Notes: generated from the sequence alone by a model not told the origin. A stretch of DNA of 64,000 nt from an uncultured Prochlorococcus sp. (GCA_902594875.1 CACJNU010000008.1:1-64000), one strand, 5' to 3'; positions 40,550 through 52,328 are shown, counted from the stretch's first letter. Translations and numbers: made by a program.

Positions 40550-43006
40550 TTGACTATTAGCGGGAATAATAATAAGTTAATTAAAGATTGGATAAGACCT
40601 CTTCAAAAGTCTCTTACTATTGAAACTGAAAACAAATTTATTAATACTTTCGGAAGAGAAAAATTTTTTAATGATTATTTGCATGAATCATTACAAAAAC
40701 TAGATAAACTAAATATCTCAAAAGAATATTTAAGGATTTTTTATGAATTTTCTAAAAAATATAATGAATATAATAAATTAGATGAAAATCAAAGAAAAAG
40801 GTTAATAATAGATACAAGAAAAAATCTTTATAAACTAGGTAAAACTTTAGAAGAAGAAAGTTCTAATAATGTTTCTAATAATGTTTTTCTGAATAAAGCT
40901 GATTCAAGTTTGTCTTTTGATTCAGATATTTCATTAATAAAAAATGTGGGAAAAGTTTATAAAAATAAGCTTAATGAATTAGGGATATTTCATATAAAAG
41001 ACTTAATTAATTATTTCCCTCGAACATATCTTGACTATACGAATAGAGTAAAGATAATAAATTTAAAACCAGATAATTTATACACTTGCATCGCAAACGT
41101 AAAAAGGTTTTATATTCATAAGAGTAAAAAGAATAGTAATTTATCAATAATGAATTTTGTAGTTTCTGATGAAACGTCTTCAATAAAGGTTACAAAATTT
41201 TTTTTAGGAAGAAGATTTAGATCTTACTCCTTCTTCATTTCTCAAAAATCTTTGTATACTCCTGGTACCAAATTAGCAATTTCCGGTAAGGTTAAATTGA
41301 CAGATTACGGCAAAACTTTTGTAGATCCGCAGATTGAAATTCTTAAGGATAACAATGATAATTTTAATTTCTCAGGCAAAATATTACCCTTGTATTCATT
41401 AGGTGAAGCATTATCAAATATGAGTTTTATAAAACTTATGAAAAAGGTCCTAATTTATGCAAAGAAATATCCAGAAATTTTAAATCAAGAGCAACTTGAT
41501 TCGTTATCTTTATTATCAAAAGGAGAGTCGTTGATTAATATTCATTTCCCACCAACTCAACAGGCACTTATTGACTCAAAAAAACGTTTGGTTTTTGATG
41601 AGTTGTTCCTACTTCAAATAAAGTTTCTACTTAGAAAAAGAAAGACGAACAAAAATGTAACTGCTCAAGAATTACCTCAAAAGAAATCTTTATTAAAAGA
41701 ATTTTTAAATACTTTTCCTTTTGAATTAACAAAATCTCAAGAAAATGTTTTAAATGAAATTAAGAAAGATTTATCTAGTCCTGTACCAATGTCCCGATTG
41801 CTTCAGGGAGATGTGGGAAGCGGTAAAACCATAATTGCAATTGCTTCTCTTTTACTTGTCATTGAAAAAAACCTGCAAGGTGCATTTATGGTCCCAACTG
41901 AGGTATTGGCAGAACAACATTATAAAAATTTATTAAAATATTTGGATCCCCTTTTAGTTTCTGTTGAACTACTTACCGGGAATACTCCTCAAAAAAAGAG
42001 AAAAGAAATCTTCTCAAATTTGAACAATGGATTAGTTGATATCCTCGTAGGTACCCATGCATTATTTGAAGATAAAGTCATCTTTAATTCATTAGGGATG
42101 GTCGTAATTGATGAACAACATAGATTTGGAGTTACTCAAAGAAATAGATTACTAAATAAAGGAGAAAATACAAACTTGTTATCAATGACAGCAACACCAA
42201 TTCCAAGAACGCTTGCGCTTTCTATTTATGGTGATTTAGATGTGAGTCAAATTACAGAACTACCTCCTGGGAGAGTTCCTATAACAACAAAAATAATTTC
42301 AGAAGAGGATTTAACTAACTTGTTCAAGATTGTTGAAGACGAGATCAATAAGGGAAAGCAAGCTTATGTGATTTTGCCACTTATAGAAGATTCAGAAAAA
42401 ATGAATTTAAGCTCCGCAAAGAAAACATTCAAACATTTATCAGAAGATGTCTTTTTTAGCAAAAAAGTTGGATTATTACATGGCAAATTAAGTTCACAAG
42501 AAAAGAATGAAGTGATTAATTCTTTTTTAAAGAATGAAATTAATATATTGGTTTCAACCACAGTAATTGAAGTTGGCATTGATGTTCCTAACGCCACAAT
42601 CATGATTATTTATAATTCGGACAGATTTGGATTGTCTCAGCTACATCAATTAAGGGGGAGAGTTGGTAGAGGATCAACAAAATCTTTTTGTTATCTGGTA
42701 ACCCCCGATAAAAATGGATTAGAAAATAAACGACTTTGTGTTTTGCAAAAATCTAATGATGGCTTTTATATTGCTGAAAAAGACTTGGAGCTTAGAGGAC
42801 CAGGCCAGATTTTAGGATATAGACAATCCGGATTGCCTGATTTTGTACTAGATAATTTACCTAACAATAAATTTCTTATTGATAAGGCTCGTGAAGAGGC
42901 TATTAAGATTGTGAACGATGATCCTGATCTAAAAGAAAATATTGTTTTAAGGAATATACTTATTGATAATTCTGATAATAAATTCATTCATGATTTCTTA
43001 AATTGA
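40550..43006 (+). CDS. recG: ATP-dependent DNA helicase RecG
   Basis: LLQGDVGSGKTIIA, DEQHRFGV, MTATPIPRTLALSIYGDLDVS, QLRGRVGRG. Confidence 0.97.
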   Translation: MTISGNNNKLIKDWIRPLQKSLTIETENKFINTFGREKFFNDYLHESLQKLDKLNISKEYLRIFYEFSKKYNEYNKLDENQRKRLIIDTRKNLYKLGKTLEEESSNNVSNNVFLNKADSSLSFDSDISLIKNVGKVYKNKLNELGIFHIKDLINYFPRTYLDYTNRVKIINLKPDNLYTCIANVKRFYIHKSKKNSNLSIMNFVVSDETSSIKVTKFFLGRRFRSYSFFISQKSLYTPGTKLAISGKVKLTDYGKTFVDPQIEILKDNNDNFNFSGKILPLYSLGEALSNMSFIKLMKKVLIYAKKYPEILNQEQLDSLSLLSKGESLINIHFPPTQQALIDSKKRLVFDELFLLQIKFLLRKRKTNKNVTAQELPQKKSLLKEFLNTFPFELTKSQENVLNEIKKDLSSPVPMSRLLQGDVGSGKTIIAIASLLLVIEKNLQGAFMVPTEVLAEQHYKNLLKYLDPLLVSVELLTGNTPQKKRKEIFSNLNNGLVDILVGTHALFEDKVIFNSLGMVVIDEQHRFGVTQRNRLLNKGENTNLLSMTATPIPRTLALSIYGDLDVSQITELPPGRVPITTKIISEEDLTNLFKIVEDEINKGKQAYVILPLIEDSEKMNLSSAKKTFKHLSEDVFFSKKVGLLHGKLSSQEKNEVINSFLKNEINILVSTTVIEVGIDVPNATIMIIYNSDRFGLSQLHQLRGRVGRGSTKSFCYLVTPDKNGLENKRLCVLQKSNDGFYIAEKDLELRGPGQILGYRQSGLPDFVLDNLPNNKFLIDKAREEAIKIVNDDPDLKENIVLRNILIDNSDNKFIHDFLN

Positions 43007-43063
43007 AAACTATCATTGTAATGTTTGACATATATGCCATTATAAATCAATTGCAAATTTCAA

Positions 43064-43747
43064 TTGAAAATTTGGAATAAAATACCAATTAAAGATAATG
43101 GAGATAAATTAATTGCTATACCTAGCTGCCTAAAGTTTTTAGATCCCCACCCTTACTATTGTTTAGGAGCACCTTACAAAGATAAAACTTCTATTTGGAA
43201 ATTAAGAAAGGAGGTCGTAAATAGATTAGTAAGAGTAAATGATTATTTGATATCAAAGAGTAGTTTTAATCTTTTAATTTATGACAGTTGGCGGCCTTTA
43301 GAAGTCCAGGAATTTATGTTTAAAAGAGCATTTTTCTTAGAGTGTGAAAATTCCGATATTGATATTTCTTTTGAGAACATAAAATCTTATCCATCCATTT
43401 TAAAAAAAGTTGAAAAATTTTGGGCATATCCTTCTTATGACACTAGGTGCCCTCCCCCTCATTCAACGGGGGGTGCATTGGATGTTTGTTTATCAGATAA
43501 AGACGGAAATCTTGTTGAAATGGGAAGCATGGTTGATCAAATGGATGAGACCTCAAATCCTTATTTTTATGCAAACATAAAGAATGAAGAAGCAATTATT
43601 TGGAATAGTAGAAGAAATTTATTAAGGGAAATTATGACTAAATTCGGATTTGCTCAGCACCCTAATGAATGGTGGCATTTTAGTTATGGTGATCAATTAT
43701 GGGCTTGGAAAAATAAAAAAGCAAATGCCCTTTATGGGAAAATTTAA
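43064..43747 (+). CDS. D-alanyl-D-alanine dipeptidase (VanX-like)
   Basis: YDSWRPLEVQ, PPPHSTGGALDVCL, EWWHFSYGD. Confidence 0.88.
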   Translation: MKIWNKIPIKDNGDKLIAIPSCLKFLDPHPYYCLGAPYKDKTSIWKLRKEVVNRLVRVNDYLISKSSFNLLIYDSWRPLEVQEFMFKRAFFLECENSDIDISFENIKSYPSILKKVEKFWAYPSYDTRCPPPHSTGGALDVCLSDKDGNLVEMGSMVDQMDETSNPYFYANIKNEEAIIWNSRRNLLREIMTKFGFAQHPNEWWHFSYGDQLWAWKNKKANALYGKI

Positions 43748-43750
43748 GAC

Positions 43751-45538
43751 CTATTGATTTTCGTTTAGTAAATTCAATATATAATTTTCATCTTGAGTAT
43801 TTATAAAATCTCCGAAATCCAAATCCAAATTACTCTTCCATTTATCAAATAATGGTTGAAGAGTTTTTTCTAAATCGCTAAGTTCCATTTTTTGTAAGAA
43901 TGGTTTAGCAAGCCTTTGTAGATTTTTACTTCCCCCCAACCACATTTGGTATTTGTTTTGCCCACTTCCAACAAGTGCTAATTCGGCCATATAAGGCCTG
44001 GTACATCCATTCGGACATCCTGTCATTCTGAATAATATTGTCTTTTCTATTTTTAGATCTAATAGTAAATTTTCAATCCTTTTTAATACATCAGGTAATA
44101 TTCTTTCAGCTTCAGTCATTGCAAGACCACAAAGAGGCAAAGCAGGACAAGCTAAAGCGTGTCTTTGTATTTCATTGATGTTTTCTAAATTATCGTATCC
44201 AATTTTTGATAGAGATTTTTGAATTTCACCTTTGTTTTTATTAGCGATATTACAAAGTAAAATATCTTGATTTGGTGTGAGTCTTAAATCTAAATTATAT
44301 TTTTTTACAATACTTGTGATGGTATTCTTCTTGTCTCCGAATAATCTCCCTGATAATAATGGTAAACCTACGAAATAGGAGTTTTTATTTTGTTTATGCC
44401 AACCTAGATAATCAATTAGAACCTTATCAGGTTCTTTTCTAATTTTTTTTATTTCTTTTTTGAAATATTTATCAGAAAGTATCTTTTTGAACCATTTAAT
44501 ACCTTTTCTATGAAGAAGATATTTCATTCTCGAATTTTTTCTTGATTTTCTATCACCATAATCTCTTTGAATAGCCACAATGCTTTGTATTAATTCATAA
44601 ACATCTGGTTCTTCAACATATCCAAGTGGATCTGCAATTCTAGCAAAGGTCTCTTCATTATTATGTGTGCGACCCATACCACCTCCAACATAAAAGTTGC
44701 AACCTTCTAAGTTTCCATCTTTAGAGGTAAAGGCAACTATTCCTATGTCATTGGTAAGAAGATCAACAGAATTGTCCCCAGGAACTGTAACAGCACATTT
44801 GAATTTTCTTGGTAAATACGTTGAACCATAGAGAGGCTCATCTTTTATCCCACTAAAAACATTATCTTTGAATTGGAGCTCCCTAATTGCTTCAATATCT
44901 TTGTCAGGCTTTATGGTGTACTCTAAATCTCCATCAGCCCAAAGTTCTAAAAAAGTGCCTTGGCCAGCTATTGGGGTGAGAAGATCTGCAACTTTTTTTG
45001 CCAATGTTCTTGCAATATTATAGTCTGGCGAATCAAATGGAGCCGCGGGTGCCATAACGTTTCTATTTATGTCTCCACATGCAGCTAATGTGGAGCCCAT
45101 TGAATTTACTATTGTTTGAATTACTTGCTTTAGATTCTCCTTTCTAATTCCATGCATTTGAAAGGCTTGTCTTGTAGTGGCCCTAAGTGTTCCATTACCA
45201 AGTTTGTCAGATAATTCATCTAATGCTAAAAATAATTTTCCAGGGACTTCGCCGCCCGGATTTCTTAACCTAAGCATCATTTGCCAATCTTTACTTTTGC
45301 CAGGCCTTCTATTTTCCCTGTTATCTTGTTGATAACTACCATGAAATTTTAATAACTGAACAGCATCATTGGTAAAATGATCACTCTCATTGACTAATTC
45401 CGTAGCAAGTGGCTCTTTAAGAAATTTGCTACTTTTTTTGAAATTTTCAAATTTAGAAACTTCTAGTCCATTTGCCAAACAAGCAGTTTCTTCCTTGGCA
45501 GGATTTTTTTTCTTTTTTACTTTCTCAACTTTGATCAA
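43751..45538 (-). CDS. sir: Ferredoxin-sulfite reductase
   Basis: TGCPNGCTRPYMAELALVG, QRHALACPALPLCGLAMTEAE siroheme/4Fe4S motifs. Confidence 0.93.
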   Translation of the reverse strand: MIKVEKVKKKKNPAKEETACLANGLEVSKFENFKKSSKFLKEPLATELVNESDHFTNDAVQLLKFHGSYQQDNRENRRPGKSKDWQMMLRLRNPGGEVPGKLFLALDELSDKLGNGTLRATTRQAFQMHGIRKENLKQVIQTIVNSMGSTLAACGDINRNVMAPAAPFDSPDYNIARTLAKKVADLLTPIAGQGTFLELWADGDLEYTIKPDKDIEAIRELQFKDNVFSGIKDEPLYGSTYLPRKFKCAVTVPGDNSVDLLTNDIGIVAFTSKDGNLEGCNFYVGGGMGRTHNNEETFARIADPLGYVEEPDVYELIQSIVAIQRDYGDRKSRKNSRMKYLLHRKGIKWFKKILSDKYFKKEIKKIRKEPDKVLIDYLGWHKQNKNSYFVGLPLLSGRLFGDKKNTITSIVKKYNLDLRLTPNQDILLCNIANKNKGEIQKSLSKIGYDNLENINEIQRHALACPALPLCGLAMTEAERILPDVLKRIENLLLDLKIEKTILFRMTGCPNGCTRPYMAELALVGSGQNKYQMWLGGSKNLQRLAKPFLQKMELSDLEKTLQPLFDKWKSNLDLDFGDFINTQDENYILNLLNENQ

Positions 45539-45625
45539 AGGACCAAAAAATATCTCTTTTTATACATTAGCGAAAAGCTTATTTAACTGGTAGTAAATTA
45601 TAGTAAGTGAAGTCATATTTTTTTC

Positions 45626-47788
45626 TTGTCTAAATATTTACTTGAGTTAGGAACAGAAGAGTTGCCCGCAAAATTTTCTCATTCTGTTCTAGAGCAATTT
45701 AAATCTCTAATAGAATTTGAATTGGATAAAAAGTTAATCAAATTCGAACATATAGTTGTTACTTCCACACCAAGGAGGATAGTTCTCCTTCTCGAAGGTT
45801 TAGTTGATTATGCAGAAGATAAGATAATAGAAAGAAAAGGGCCTAAAGCAAATTCAGCTTATTTAAATGGATGTCCTACTAATGCTGCTTTAGGATTTGC
45901 TAATAGCTTAGATATAGATGTAGGTGAACTAGAAATTAAAAGTACAGAAAAGGGTGATTTTGTATTTGGAAAGAAAATTGAGAAAGGTCAATCAACAAGA
46001 ATTTCTTTGTCTTTGATTATTCCAAAATTAATAAAGAGTCTCCAAGGCCCTCGATTTATGAAATGGGGTACTGGGAACATAAAATTTTCAAGGCCTATTA
46101 GATGGATTGCCTCTATTTATAATGATGAAATTCTTGATTTTGAATTTGATGAATGTGATTTAAAAATTCAAATAAGTAACAAATCAAAGAGTCATAGATT
46201 AATAAATGAAGTTTTTGAAGTTAAGCATGCTGATAATTTTTTTGAATTATTAGAACAAAATAGAGTTTTAGTTAAACGACATGAAAGAAAAGAAAAAATT
46301 GAAAGTTTAATAAATCAGGCATCTAAATCTTTAAATCTGAAACCTGACCTTTCGGATGAATTACTAAATGAACTAACTGATTTAGTTGAATGGCCGGATT
46401 TAATAGTTGGAAAATTCAGTGAAGAATTTCTTGATCTTCCAGTTGAAGTTCTCTCAACAGTAATGAAAAGTCATCAGAGATACGTTCCTCTTTTGTTGAA
46501 AAACAAATGTTTTTCTAAATTAGATTTAAGCTCTGAAAAAAATATTAGTACAACTTTCTGCGTTATTTCAAATGGTCTTGAAGAATCAAATAATAATATT
46601 GCCAAAGGGAATGAGAAAGTATTAAGGGCGAGGTTTTCAGATGCAAAGTTTTTCGTAGAAAGTGACAAAAAAGTTGCTTCAATCGAAAGAAATGAAAAGC
46701 TTAAATCTGTTTCCTATTTGAAAGGACTTGGAAATATATTTCATAGGGTAGAAAGAATAGAGGAAGTTACTAGAAAAATTCTTAAATTTTTAAATGATAA
46801 GTCTTTAGAAGAAAAAAATATAATAGAAGCTGCTAAATACTGTAAAAACGATTTATGTAGCGAAATTGTTTTCGAATTCCCCGAGCTGCAAGGATTAATG
46901 GGCGGTAAATATCTTAAATATGAGGGATTTAGTGAGGATGTTTGCTTGGCTGTCGCTGAACATTATTTACCTTCTTTTTATAAAGATGCTTTGCCCTCCA
47001 CAAAATATGGTGCAATAGTTTCAATAGCAGATAAGGTCGAAACTTTAATTAGTATATTTATTTCTGGTAAGCGTCCAAGCGGATCATCTGATCCTTATGC
47101 CTTAAGAAGAAATTTGAATGGAGTGATTAAAATAATTTGGGATTATGAACTTGATTTACCTTTAGATAAATTATTCAAAGAACTTATTGATTTTTGGAAA
47201 ATCGCATTTCCGAATTTAAACTTCTCAAAAGAAAAAGTATTTAACGATATATATGAATTTTTAGTTCAAAGAATTGTTAGTCATCTAGAAGAAATATCAT
47301 TAAGTAAAGAATTAATAAAGGCCATTTGCTCTTCTGATGAATTTTCTCAAAAAAGAGTATTGAATATTGTTGATCTTAAATATAGGATTAAATCTATTGT
47401 CAATTTTAACGAAAAGGGTAATTTTGTTGAAATCCAGAAGGTAATTACAAGGGTAAGCAAATTAGCAAATAATAGTGATCTTTCAAGAGACGTTCTCTCA
47501 ACAAAAGATTATGTAAACAAAAAACTTTTTGAAAAAGATTGTGAATTGAAAGTTTTTGAATTTATTAGAGAATTAGAAAAACTTTTTTCGGAAGGTTATT
47601 GCAATTATTTGGAACTTCTAAATTTGTTTGAGATTAATGTAAACACTATCGAGGATTTATTTGATAACGAAAAGGGAGTTCTAATAATGTCTGAGGATTT
47701 AAAAATAAGAAATAATAGACTCAATTTGTTGAGCTTAATTAGAAATTATTCTCTAAAAATAGCCGACTTTACACTTTTGAACTCTTGA
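45626..47788 (+). CDS. glyS: Glycyl-tRNA synthetase beta subunit
   Basis: LLELGTEELPAKF, GPRFMKWG, SSDPYALRRNLNGVI. Confidence 0.97.
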   Translation: MSKYLLELGTEELPAKFSHSVLEQFKSLIEFELDKKLIKFEHIVVTSTPRRIVLLLEGLVDYAEDKIIERKGPKANSAYLNGCPTNAALGFANSLDIDVGELEIKSTEKGDFVFGKKIEKGQSTRISLSLIIPKLIKSLQGPRFMKWGTGNIKFSRPIRWIASIYNDEILDFEFDECDLKIQISNKSKSHRLINEVFEVKHADNFFELLEQNRVLVKRHERKEKIESLINQASKSLNLKPDLSDELLNELTDLVEWPDLIVGKFSEEFLDLPVEVLSTVMKSHQRYVPLLLKNKCFSKLDLSSEKNISTTFCVISNGLEESNNNIAKGNEKVLRARFSDAKFFVESDKKVASIERNEKLKSVSYLKGLGNIFHRVERIEEVTRKILKFLNDKSLEEKNIIEAAKYCKNDLCSEIVFEFPELQGLMGGKYLKYEGFSEDVCLAVAEHYLPSFYKDALPSTKYGAIVSIADKVETLISIFISGKRPSGSSDPYALRRNLNGVIKIIWDYELDLPLDKLFKELIDFWKIAFPNLNFSKEKVFNDIYEFLVQRIVSHLEEISLSKELIKAICSSDEFSQKRVLNIVDLKYRIKSIVNFNEKGNFVEIQKVITRVSKLANNSDLSRDVLSTKDYVNKKLFEKDCELKVFEFIRELEKLFSEGYCNYLELLNLFEINVNTIEDLFDNEKGVLIMSEDLKIRNNRLNLLSLIRNYSLKIADFTLLNS

Positions 47789-49109
47789 CTTTAATACCAC
47801 CCTTTATTGAATAATTTTCTAGCATTTTTTCTACTTCTTTATTTTCCCTAACAGCACTATCAACGGGTTTATATTTTAGAGGTGCTAGGGCTTTCCCTCT
47901 TAAAATCGAACCAAGTGTAAGCATTGTAATTTTAAGTTGCTGTAATGGTTTCATGGAGACAACTCTTTTATATAAGTAACTATCAAAAGTAAGTCTTTGT
48001 ACATCCATGTCATCACACATCTCAACAAATGCTTCTCTAGCAGAATCATTTCTGTAGAAAATATTTTGAAGGATTTCCAGCACTTTATAGGTTGTGCCAT
48101 ATTTTTTATCCCATTTTTTAAGATAGTTTTTTAAATCTTTTTCTGATGGAATTACTTGACCGTTTTTTGATGCTTCAACAATTTCTTCAGCACACATTCT
48201 TCCGCTTTTTGCAGCAAAATAAATACCCTCTCCAGAACTTTTTGTTACATAACCAGCTGCATCACCAACCAATGCCATTCTCCCAACTACTCTTCTTGGC
48301 CTTGGATGCTCAGGAATAGGGTGAGCTTCTACCTTTATTACTTCACCATTAACAAGTCTTTTCTTAGCCCTATTTCTTACACCCTCTTGAAGTCCTTTAA
48401 TTAATGACTGATTCTTTTGCATGGTTCCAGTGCCCACAGCGACATGATCATATTTAGGAAATACCCACCCATAAAAATCAGGAGAAACATCAGTTCCTAC
48501 ATACATTTCAGCAAGATCTTCGTAGTAACTCATTTCTTCTTTAGGTAATTTAATTCTTTCCTGAAATGCTATGGCAACTTTGTAATCTCCTGCATCCATT
48601 GCTTTCGCGACTCTGCTATTGGCTCCATCAGCTCCGATTAAAAGATCAACAGTAAGCTCTTTGAGTTCCCCTTTTTTATCTCCATTCGTAAAATCTGAGT
48701 AGGAAAGCTTATATGGACCTTGATTATTATCGCCAGTATCAATAGAAGTAACTAATCCATTTATTAATGTAGCACCAAGATCTGATGCTCTATTGCGCAT
48801 AAAGGCATCCATAACTTCTCTTCTACACATCCCAATAAACTCATTATCACTTTTCCCATAAACTCTATCTAAGCTAATATCTACCTCTCTATTTGATGGA
48901 GATATCATTCTCATATGCCTTACTTTTCTATCAATAATTGACTCAGGTAAATCAAATTCTTCGACCATGCAAAGTGGAATTGCTCCTCCACATGGTTTTG
49001 CGTTATCTAATTTCCTCTCGAAGAGCCAAGTTTTTATTCCAGCTTTAGCAAGTATTTCTGCCGCACATGAACCACTTGGACCCCCTCCAATAACAGCTAC
49101 CCTCAACAT
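47769..49109 (-). CDS. chlP: Geranylgeranyl reductase
   Basis: VAVIGGGPSGSCAAEIL, GLV...GADGANSRVAKAM, ALVGDAAGYVTKSSGEGIYFA. Confidence 0.95.
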   Translation of the reverse strand: MLRVAVIGGGPSGSCAAEILAKAGIKTWLFERKLDNAKPCGGAIPLCMVEEFDLPESIIDRKVRHMRMISPSNREVDISLDRVYGKSDNEFIGMCRREVMDAFMRNRASDLGATLINGLVTSIDTGDNNQGPYKLSYSDFTNGDKKGELKELTVDLLIGADGANSRVAKAMDAGDYKVAIAFQERIKLPKEEMSYYEDLAEMYVGTDVSPDFYGWVFPKYDHVAVGTGTMQKNQSLIKGLQEGVRNRAKKRLVNGEVIKVEAHPIPEHPRPRRVVGRMALVGDAAGYVTKSSGEGIYFAAKSGRMCAEEIVEASKNGQVIPSEKDLKNYLKKWDKKYGTTYKVLEILQNIFYRNDSAREAFVEMCDDMDVQRLTFDSYLYKRVVSMKPLQQLKITMLTLGSILRGKALAPLKYKPVDSAVRENKEVEKMLENYSIKGGIKVKSSKV

Positions 49110-49221
49110 ATGAAAAAAAATAATACTGTATATAAAAACTACATCTTTTTTGCTTATAAAAGTGCATTTCTTAAAATAATAGTTAATATCGAAATATCTT
49201 TTCCAAATTCACTTCTAAATA

Positions 49222-49944
49222 TTGGAACTAAACAAAAATATCGATCAATTTGACATACCACTTGCCAAAAGAACTTACTTAAATAATCCAAATTCAACAT
49301 TTTTAAAAAAATTATTAATATTTTCTCCACTTCTTTTCCTTATTTTTGCTGTCGCTGCATTGCGATTTATTGGCAATGTAGAATTAATACCTCTTAATAA
49401 TCTCAAATTTGAGGTTAAAAGAAGTCATGATGCCAGAATTTTGGGCCATCTTCCTTATAAGGAAACTCCTAAAGAGAAACTAGTTTTAATTGATTCTAAT
49501 ATTGAAGTTCATATAGATATGCGTGATTCTCTACTAAAAATGCAAGAAGAAGCCAAAAAGGATGGGATATATTTGGTCTTCTTGAGTGGTTATAGATCAA
49601 TAAATTTGCAAAACCATATCTTTTATTCCTTAAAATCTATTAGAAATCAAGAAGCAGCAGAGAGAGCTAGAGTTTCAGCCCCTCCGGGATATTCTGAACA
49701 TAGTACAGGTTTCGCAATCGATATTGGTGATGCTACTCAAAGAGAGACAGACTTTGAAACCGACTTCGAAAATACTGACGCCTTTAAATGGCTCAAAAAA
49801 AATGCGGCTAAGTTTCACTTTAAGTTATCTTTCAACAAAGATAATAAATATATAGATTATGAACCCTGGCATTGGAGATATGAGGGGTCAATTGAAGCAT
49901 TAAAAGTTTTTGAAAGCGCAAATAAAAATTATAAATCTAATTGA
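49222..49944 (+). CDS. D-alanyl-D-alanine carboxypeptidase (VanY family), membrane anchored
   Basis: FLSGYRSINLQNHIF, SEHSTGFAIDIGD, EPWHWRYEG. Confidence 0.9.
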   Translation: MELNKNIDQFDIPLAKRTYLNNPNSTFLKKLLIFSPLLFLIFAVAALRFIGNVELIPLNNLKFEVKRSHDARILGHLPYKETPKEKLVLIDSNIEVHIDMRDSLLKMQEEAKKDGIYLVFLSGYRSINLQNHIFYSLKSIRNQEAAERARVSAPPGYSEHSTGFAIDIGDATQRETDFETDFENTDAFKWLKKNAAKFHFKLSFNKDNKYIDYEPWHWRYEGSIEALKVFESANKNYKSN

Positions 49945-50063
49945 TTGATTTAATTATTCAATTAGATTATATTTTTCAAAGTCTTAAAGAGAAAATCCTC
50001 ATAATAAGCATACTTTGAGTTAGCCTTAATAAAGTCAATCTACTATCTATATAAATTCTATAA

Positions 50064-51860
50064 ATGTCATCTTCGATAAAAGAAATTAGAAATGTTGCAA
50101 TTATTGCTCACGTAGATCATGGGAAGACAACACTTGTAGATGCATTGTTATCTCAATCAGGAATATTTAGAGACAATGAAGTTATCCCAACATGTGTAAT
50201 GGATTCAAATGATCTTGAGAGAGAAAGGGGGATAACAATTCTCTCAAAAAATACTGCAGTTAACTATAAAGATACCAGAATCAATATTATAGATACACCT
50301 GGACATGCTGATTTTGGAGGAGAAGTTGAAAGGGTTTTGGGAATGGTTGATGGTTGTCTGCTTATTGTTGATGCAAATGAGGGGCCTATGCCTCAAACAA
50401 GATTTGTTTTAAAAAAAGCATTAGAAAAAGGACTTAGGCCTATAGTCTTTGTAAATAAAATTGATAGACCTCGAGTAGTACCTGAAATAGCAATTGATAA
50501 GGTCCTTGATTTGTTTTTGGAGTTAGGAGCTGATGATGATCAATGTGATTTCCCTTATCTTTTTGGCAGTGGCTTATCTGGTTTCGCAAAAGAAGAGATG
50601 GAATCTAATAGTGACAATATGATGCCTCTTTTTGAAGCTATTATCAGACACGTTCCGCCTCCAGTAGGTGACTCTAATAAGCCTCTTCAGCTTCAAATAA
50701 CTACTTTGGACTATTCCGATTTTTTAGGCAGAATAGTAATTGGCAAGATCCATAATGGGACTATAAAAAATGGCCAACAGGCTAGTTTAATTAAAGAAAA
50801 CGGAAAAACTATTAAAGGTAAGGTTAGTAAACTTTTAGGATTTGAAGGATTACAAAGAATTGATATAAATGAAGCATTTGCAGGTGATATTGTTGCTGTT
50901 TCTGGTTTCGATGACGTCAATATTGGTGAGACCATAGCATGTCCCGATTCTCCTCATCCTCTTCCATTAATCAAAGTTGATGAACCTACATTGAATATGA
51001 CTTTTGTTGTAAATGATTCCCCATTTGCCGGTAAGGAAGGGAAATTTGTTACTAGTAGACAATTAAAAAATAGATTGGAGAGGGAACTTTTAACAAATGT
51101 TGCCTTGAGAGTAGAAGAAACTGATTCTCCTGACAGGTTCTCAGTTTCAGGAAGAGGAGAATTACATCTAGGGATATTGATTGAAACTATGAGAAGAGAG
51201 GGTTTTGAGTTTCAAATTTCACAACCTCAAGTAATTTTCAGAGAAATTGATAATGTTGAATGTGAGCCTATAGAGACTTTGGTTTTAGATGTACCTGAAG
51301 TATCTGTTGGTTCTTGCATCGAAAAACTTGGATCTAGAAAGGCAGAGATGAAAAACATGCAGACAAGTTCAGATGGTAGAACTCAATTAGAATTTCTTGT
51401 TCCATCAAGAGGATTAATTGGATTTCGCGGGGAATTTGTAAGGATAACCAGGGGTGAAGGTATCATGAGTCATTCGTTTTATGAATATAAACCTAAAACA
51501 GGAGACTTTGAAACCAGAAGGAATGGCGTTCTTATAGCTTTTGAGGAAGGTGTGGCCACATTTTATGCTTTAAAGAATGCTGAAGATAGGGGAGTCTATT
51601 TTATTAAACCTGGAGTTAAAGTTTATAAAGGAATGATAATTGGAGAGAATAATCGACCTCAAGATCTTGAGTTGAATATATGTAAAACTAAGCAGTTGAC
51701 AAATATGAGGTCTGCAGGGGCAGAAGAACTTGATACGTTGCAGTCACCTGTCGATATTACCCTTGAAAGAGCCCTCGAATATATTGGTCCTGATGAAATG
51801 CTAGAGGTAACACCGGATTCAATAAGAATGAGAAAAATAAATAAAAAGAAAAAAAATTAG
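50064..51860 (+). CDS. typA: Translational GTPase TypA/BipA
   Basis: [31 protein letters not shown], full-length TypA. Confidence 0.97.
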   Translation: MSSSIKEIRNVAIIAHVDHGKTTLVDALLSQSGIFRDNEVIPTCVMDSNDLERERGITILSKNTAVNYKDTRINIIDTPGHADFGGEVERVLGMVDGCLLIVDANEGPMPQTRFVLKKALEKGLRPIVFVNKIDRPRVVPEIAIDKVLDLFLELGADDDQCDFPYLFGSGLSGFAKEEMESNSDNMMPLFEAIIRHVPPPVGDSNKPLQLQITTLDYSDFLGRIVIGKIHNGTIKNGQQASLIKENGKTIKGKVSKLLGFEGLQRIDINEAFAGDIVAVSGFDDVNIGETIACPDSPHPLPLIKVDEPTLNMTFVVNDSPFAGKEGKFVTSRQLKNRLERELLTNVALRVEETDSPDRFSVSGRGELHLGILIETMRREGFEFQISQPQVIFREIDNVECEPIETLVLDVPEVSVGSCIEKLGSRKAEMKNMQTSSDGRTQLEFLVPSRGLIGFRGEFVRITRGEGIMSHSFYEYKPKTGDFETRRNGVLIAFEEGVATFYALKNAEDRGVYFIKPGVKVYKGMIIGENNRPQDLELNICKTKQLTNMRSAGAEELDTLQSPVDITLERALEYIGPDEMLEVTPDSIRMRKINKKKKN

Positions 51861-51871
51861 TAATTGGTTTA

Positions 51872-52240
51872 ATGAACAAAGAAAGTACAAAAAGTTTTCA
51901 AGATTCCCTTTTTACAGCTTTAAACCTTTTTAATAAGCATGAATGGTATGAGGCTCATGATGCATTTGAAGAAATATGGAATTCCGTAGATGGTGACGAA
52001 AGACAAGTTATCCAAGGAATTTTACAAGTATCTGTTTCTCAGTTTCACTTAAGTAAAGGCAATTTAAATGGAGCTACTATTTTGCTTGGAGAGGGTTTAG
52101 GCAGAATAAAAACTAGAACAAAGATTGATTTAGGGATTGATCTTGAATCCTTCTGCCAATGTTTGGAAGATTTATTGAGAAAATTACAATATAATGAATT
52201 ATTAAACGAGAACGATAAGCCTTTTTTGAAACCTATTTGA
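51872..52240 (+). CDS. DUF309 domain-containing protein
   Basis: FNKHEWYEAHDAFEEIWNSVDGDERQVIQGILQVSVSQFHLSKGN. Confidence 0.88.
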   Translation: MNKESTKSFQDSLFTALNLFNKHEWYEAHDAFEEIWNSVDGDERQVIQGILQVSVSQFHLSKGNLNGATILLGEGLGRIKTRTKIDLGIDLESFCQCLEDLLRKLQYNELLNENDKPFLKPI

Positions 52241-52328
52241 TGAATATATCTTTATCTTCAATTAAATTATTATTATCTATTTCATTTTTTTACCAAGAAA
52301 AGAGGAAAACTAATCGATCTCAAGAAAA

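Noticed and set aside
40860-40890. TTCTAATAATGT tandem repeat within recG
   Set aside because: Short in-frame repeat in a variable N-terminal linker; likely trivial
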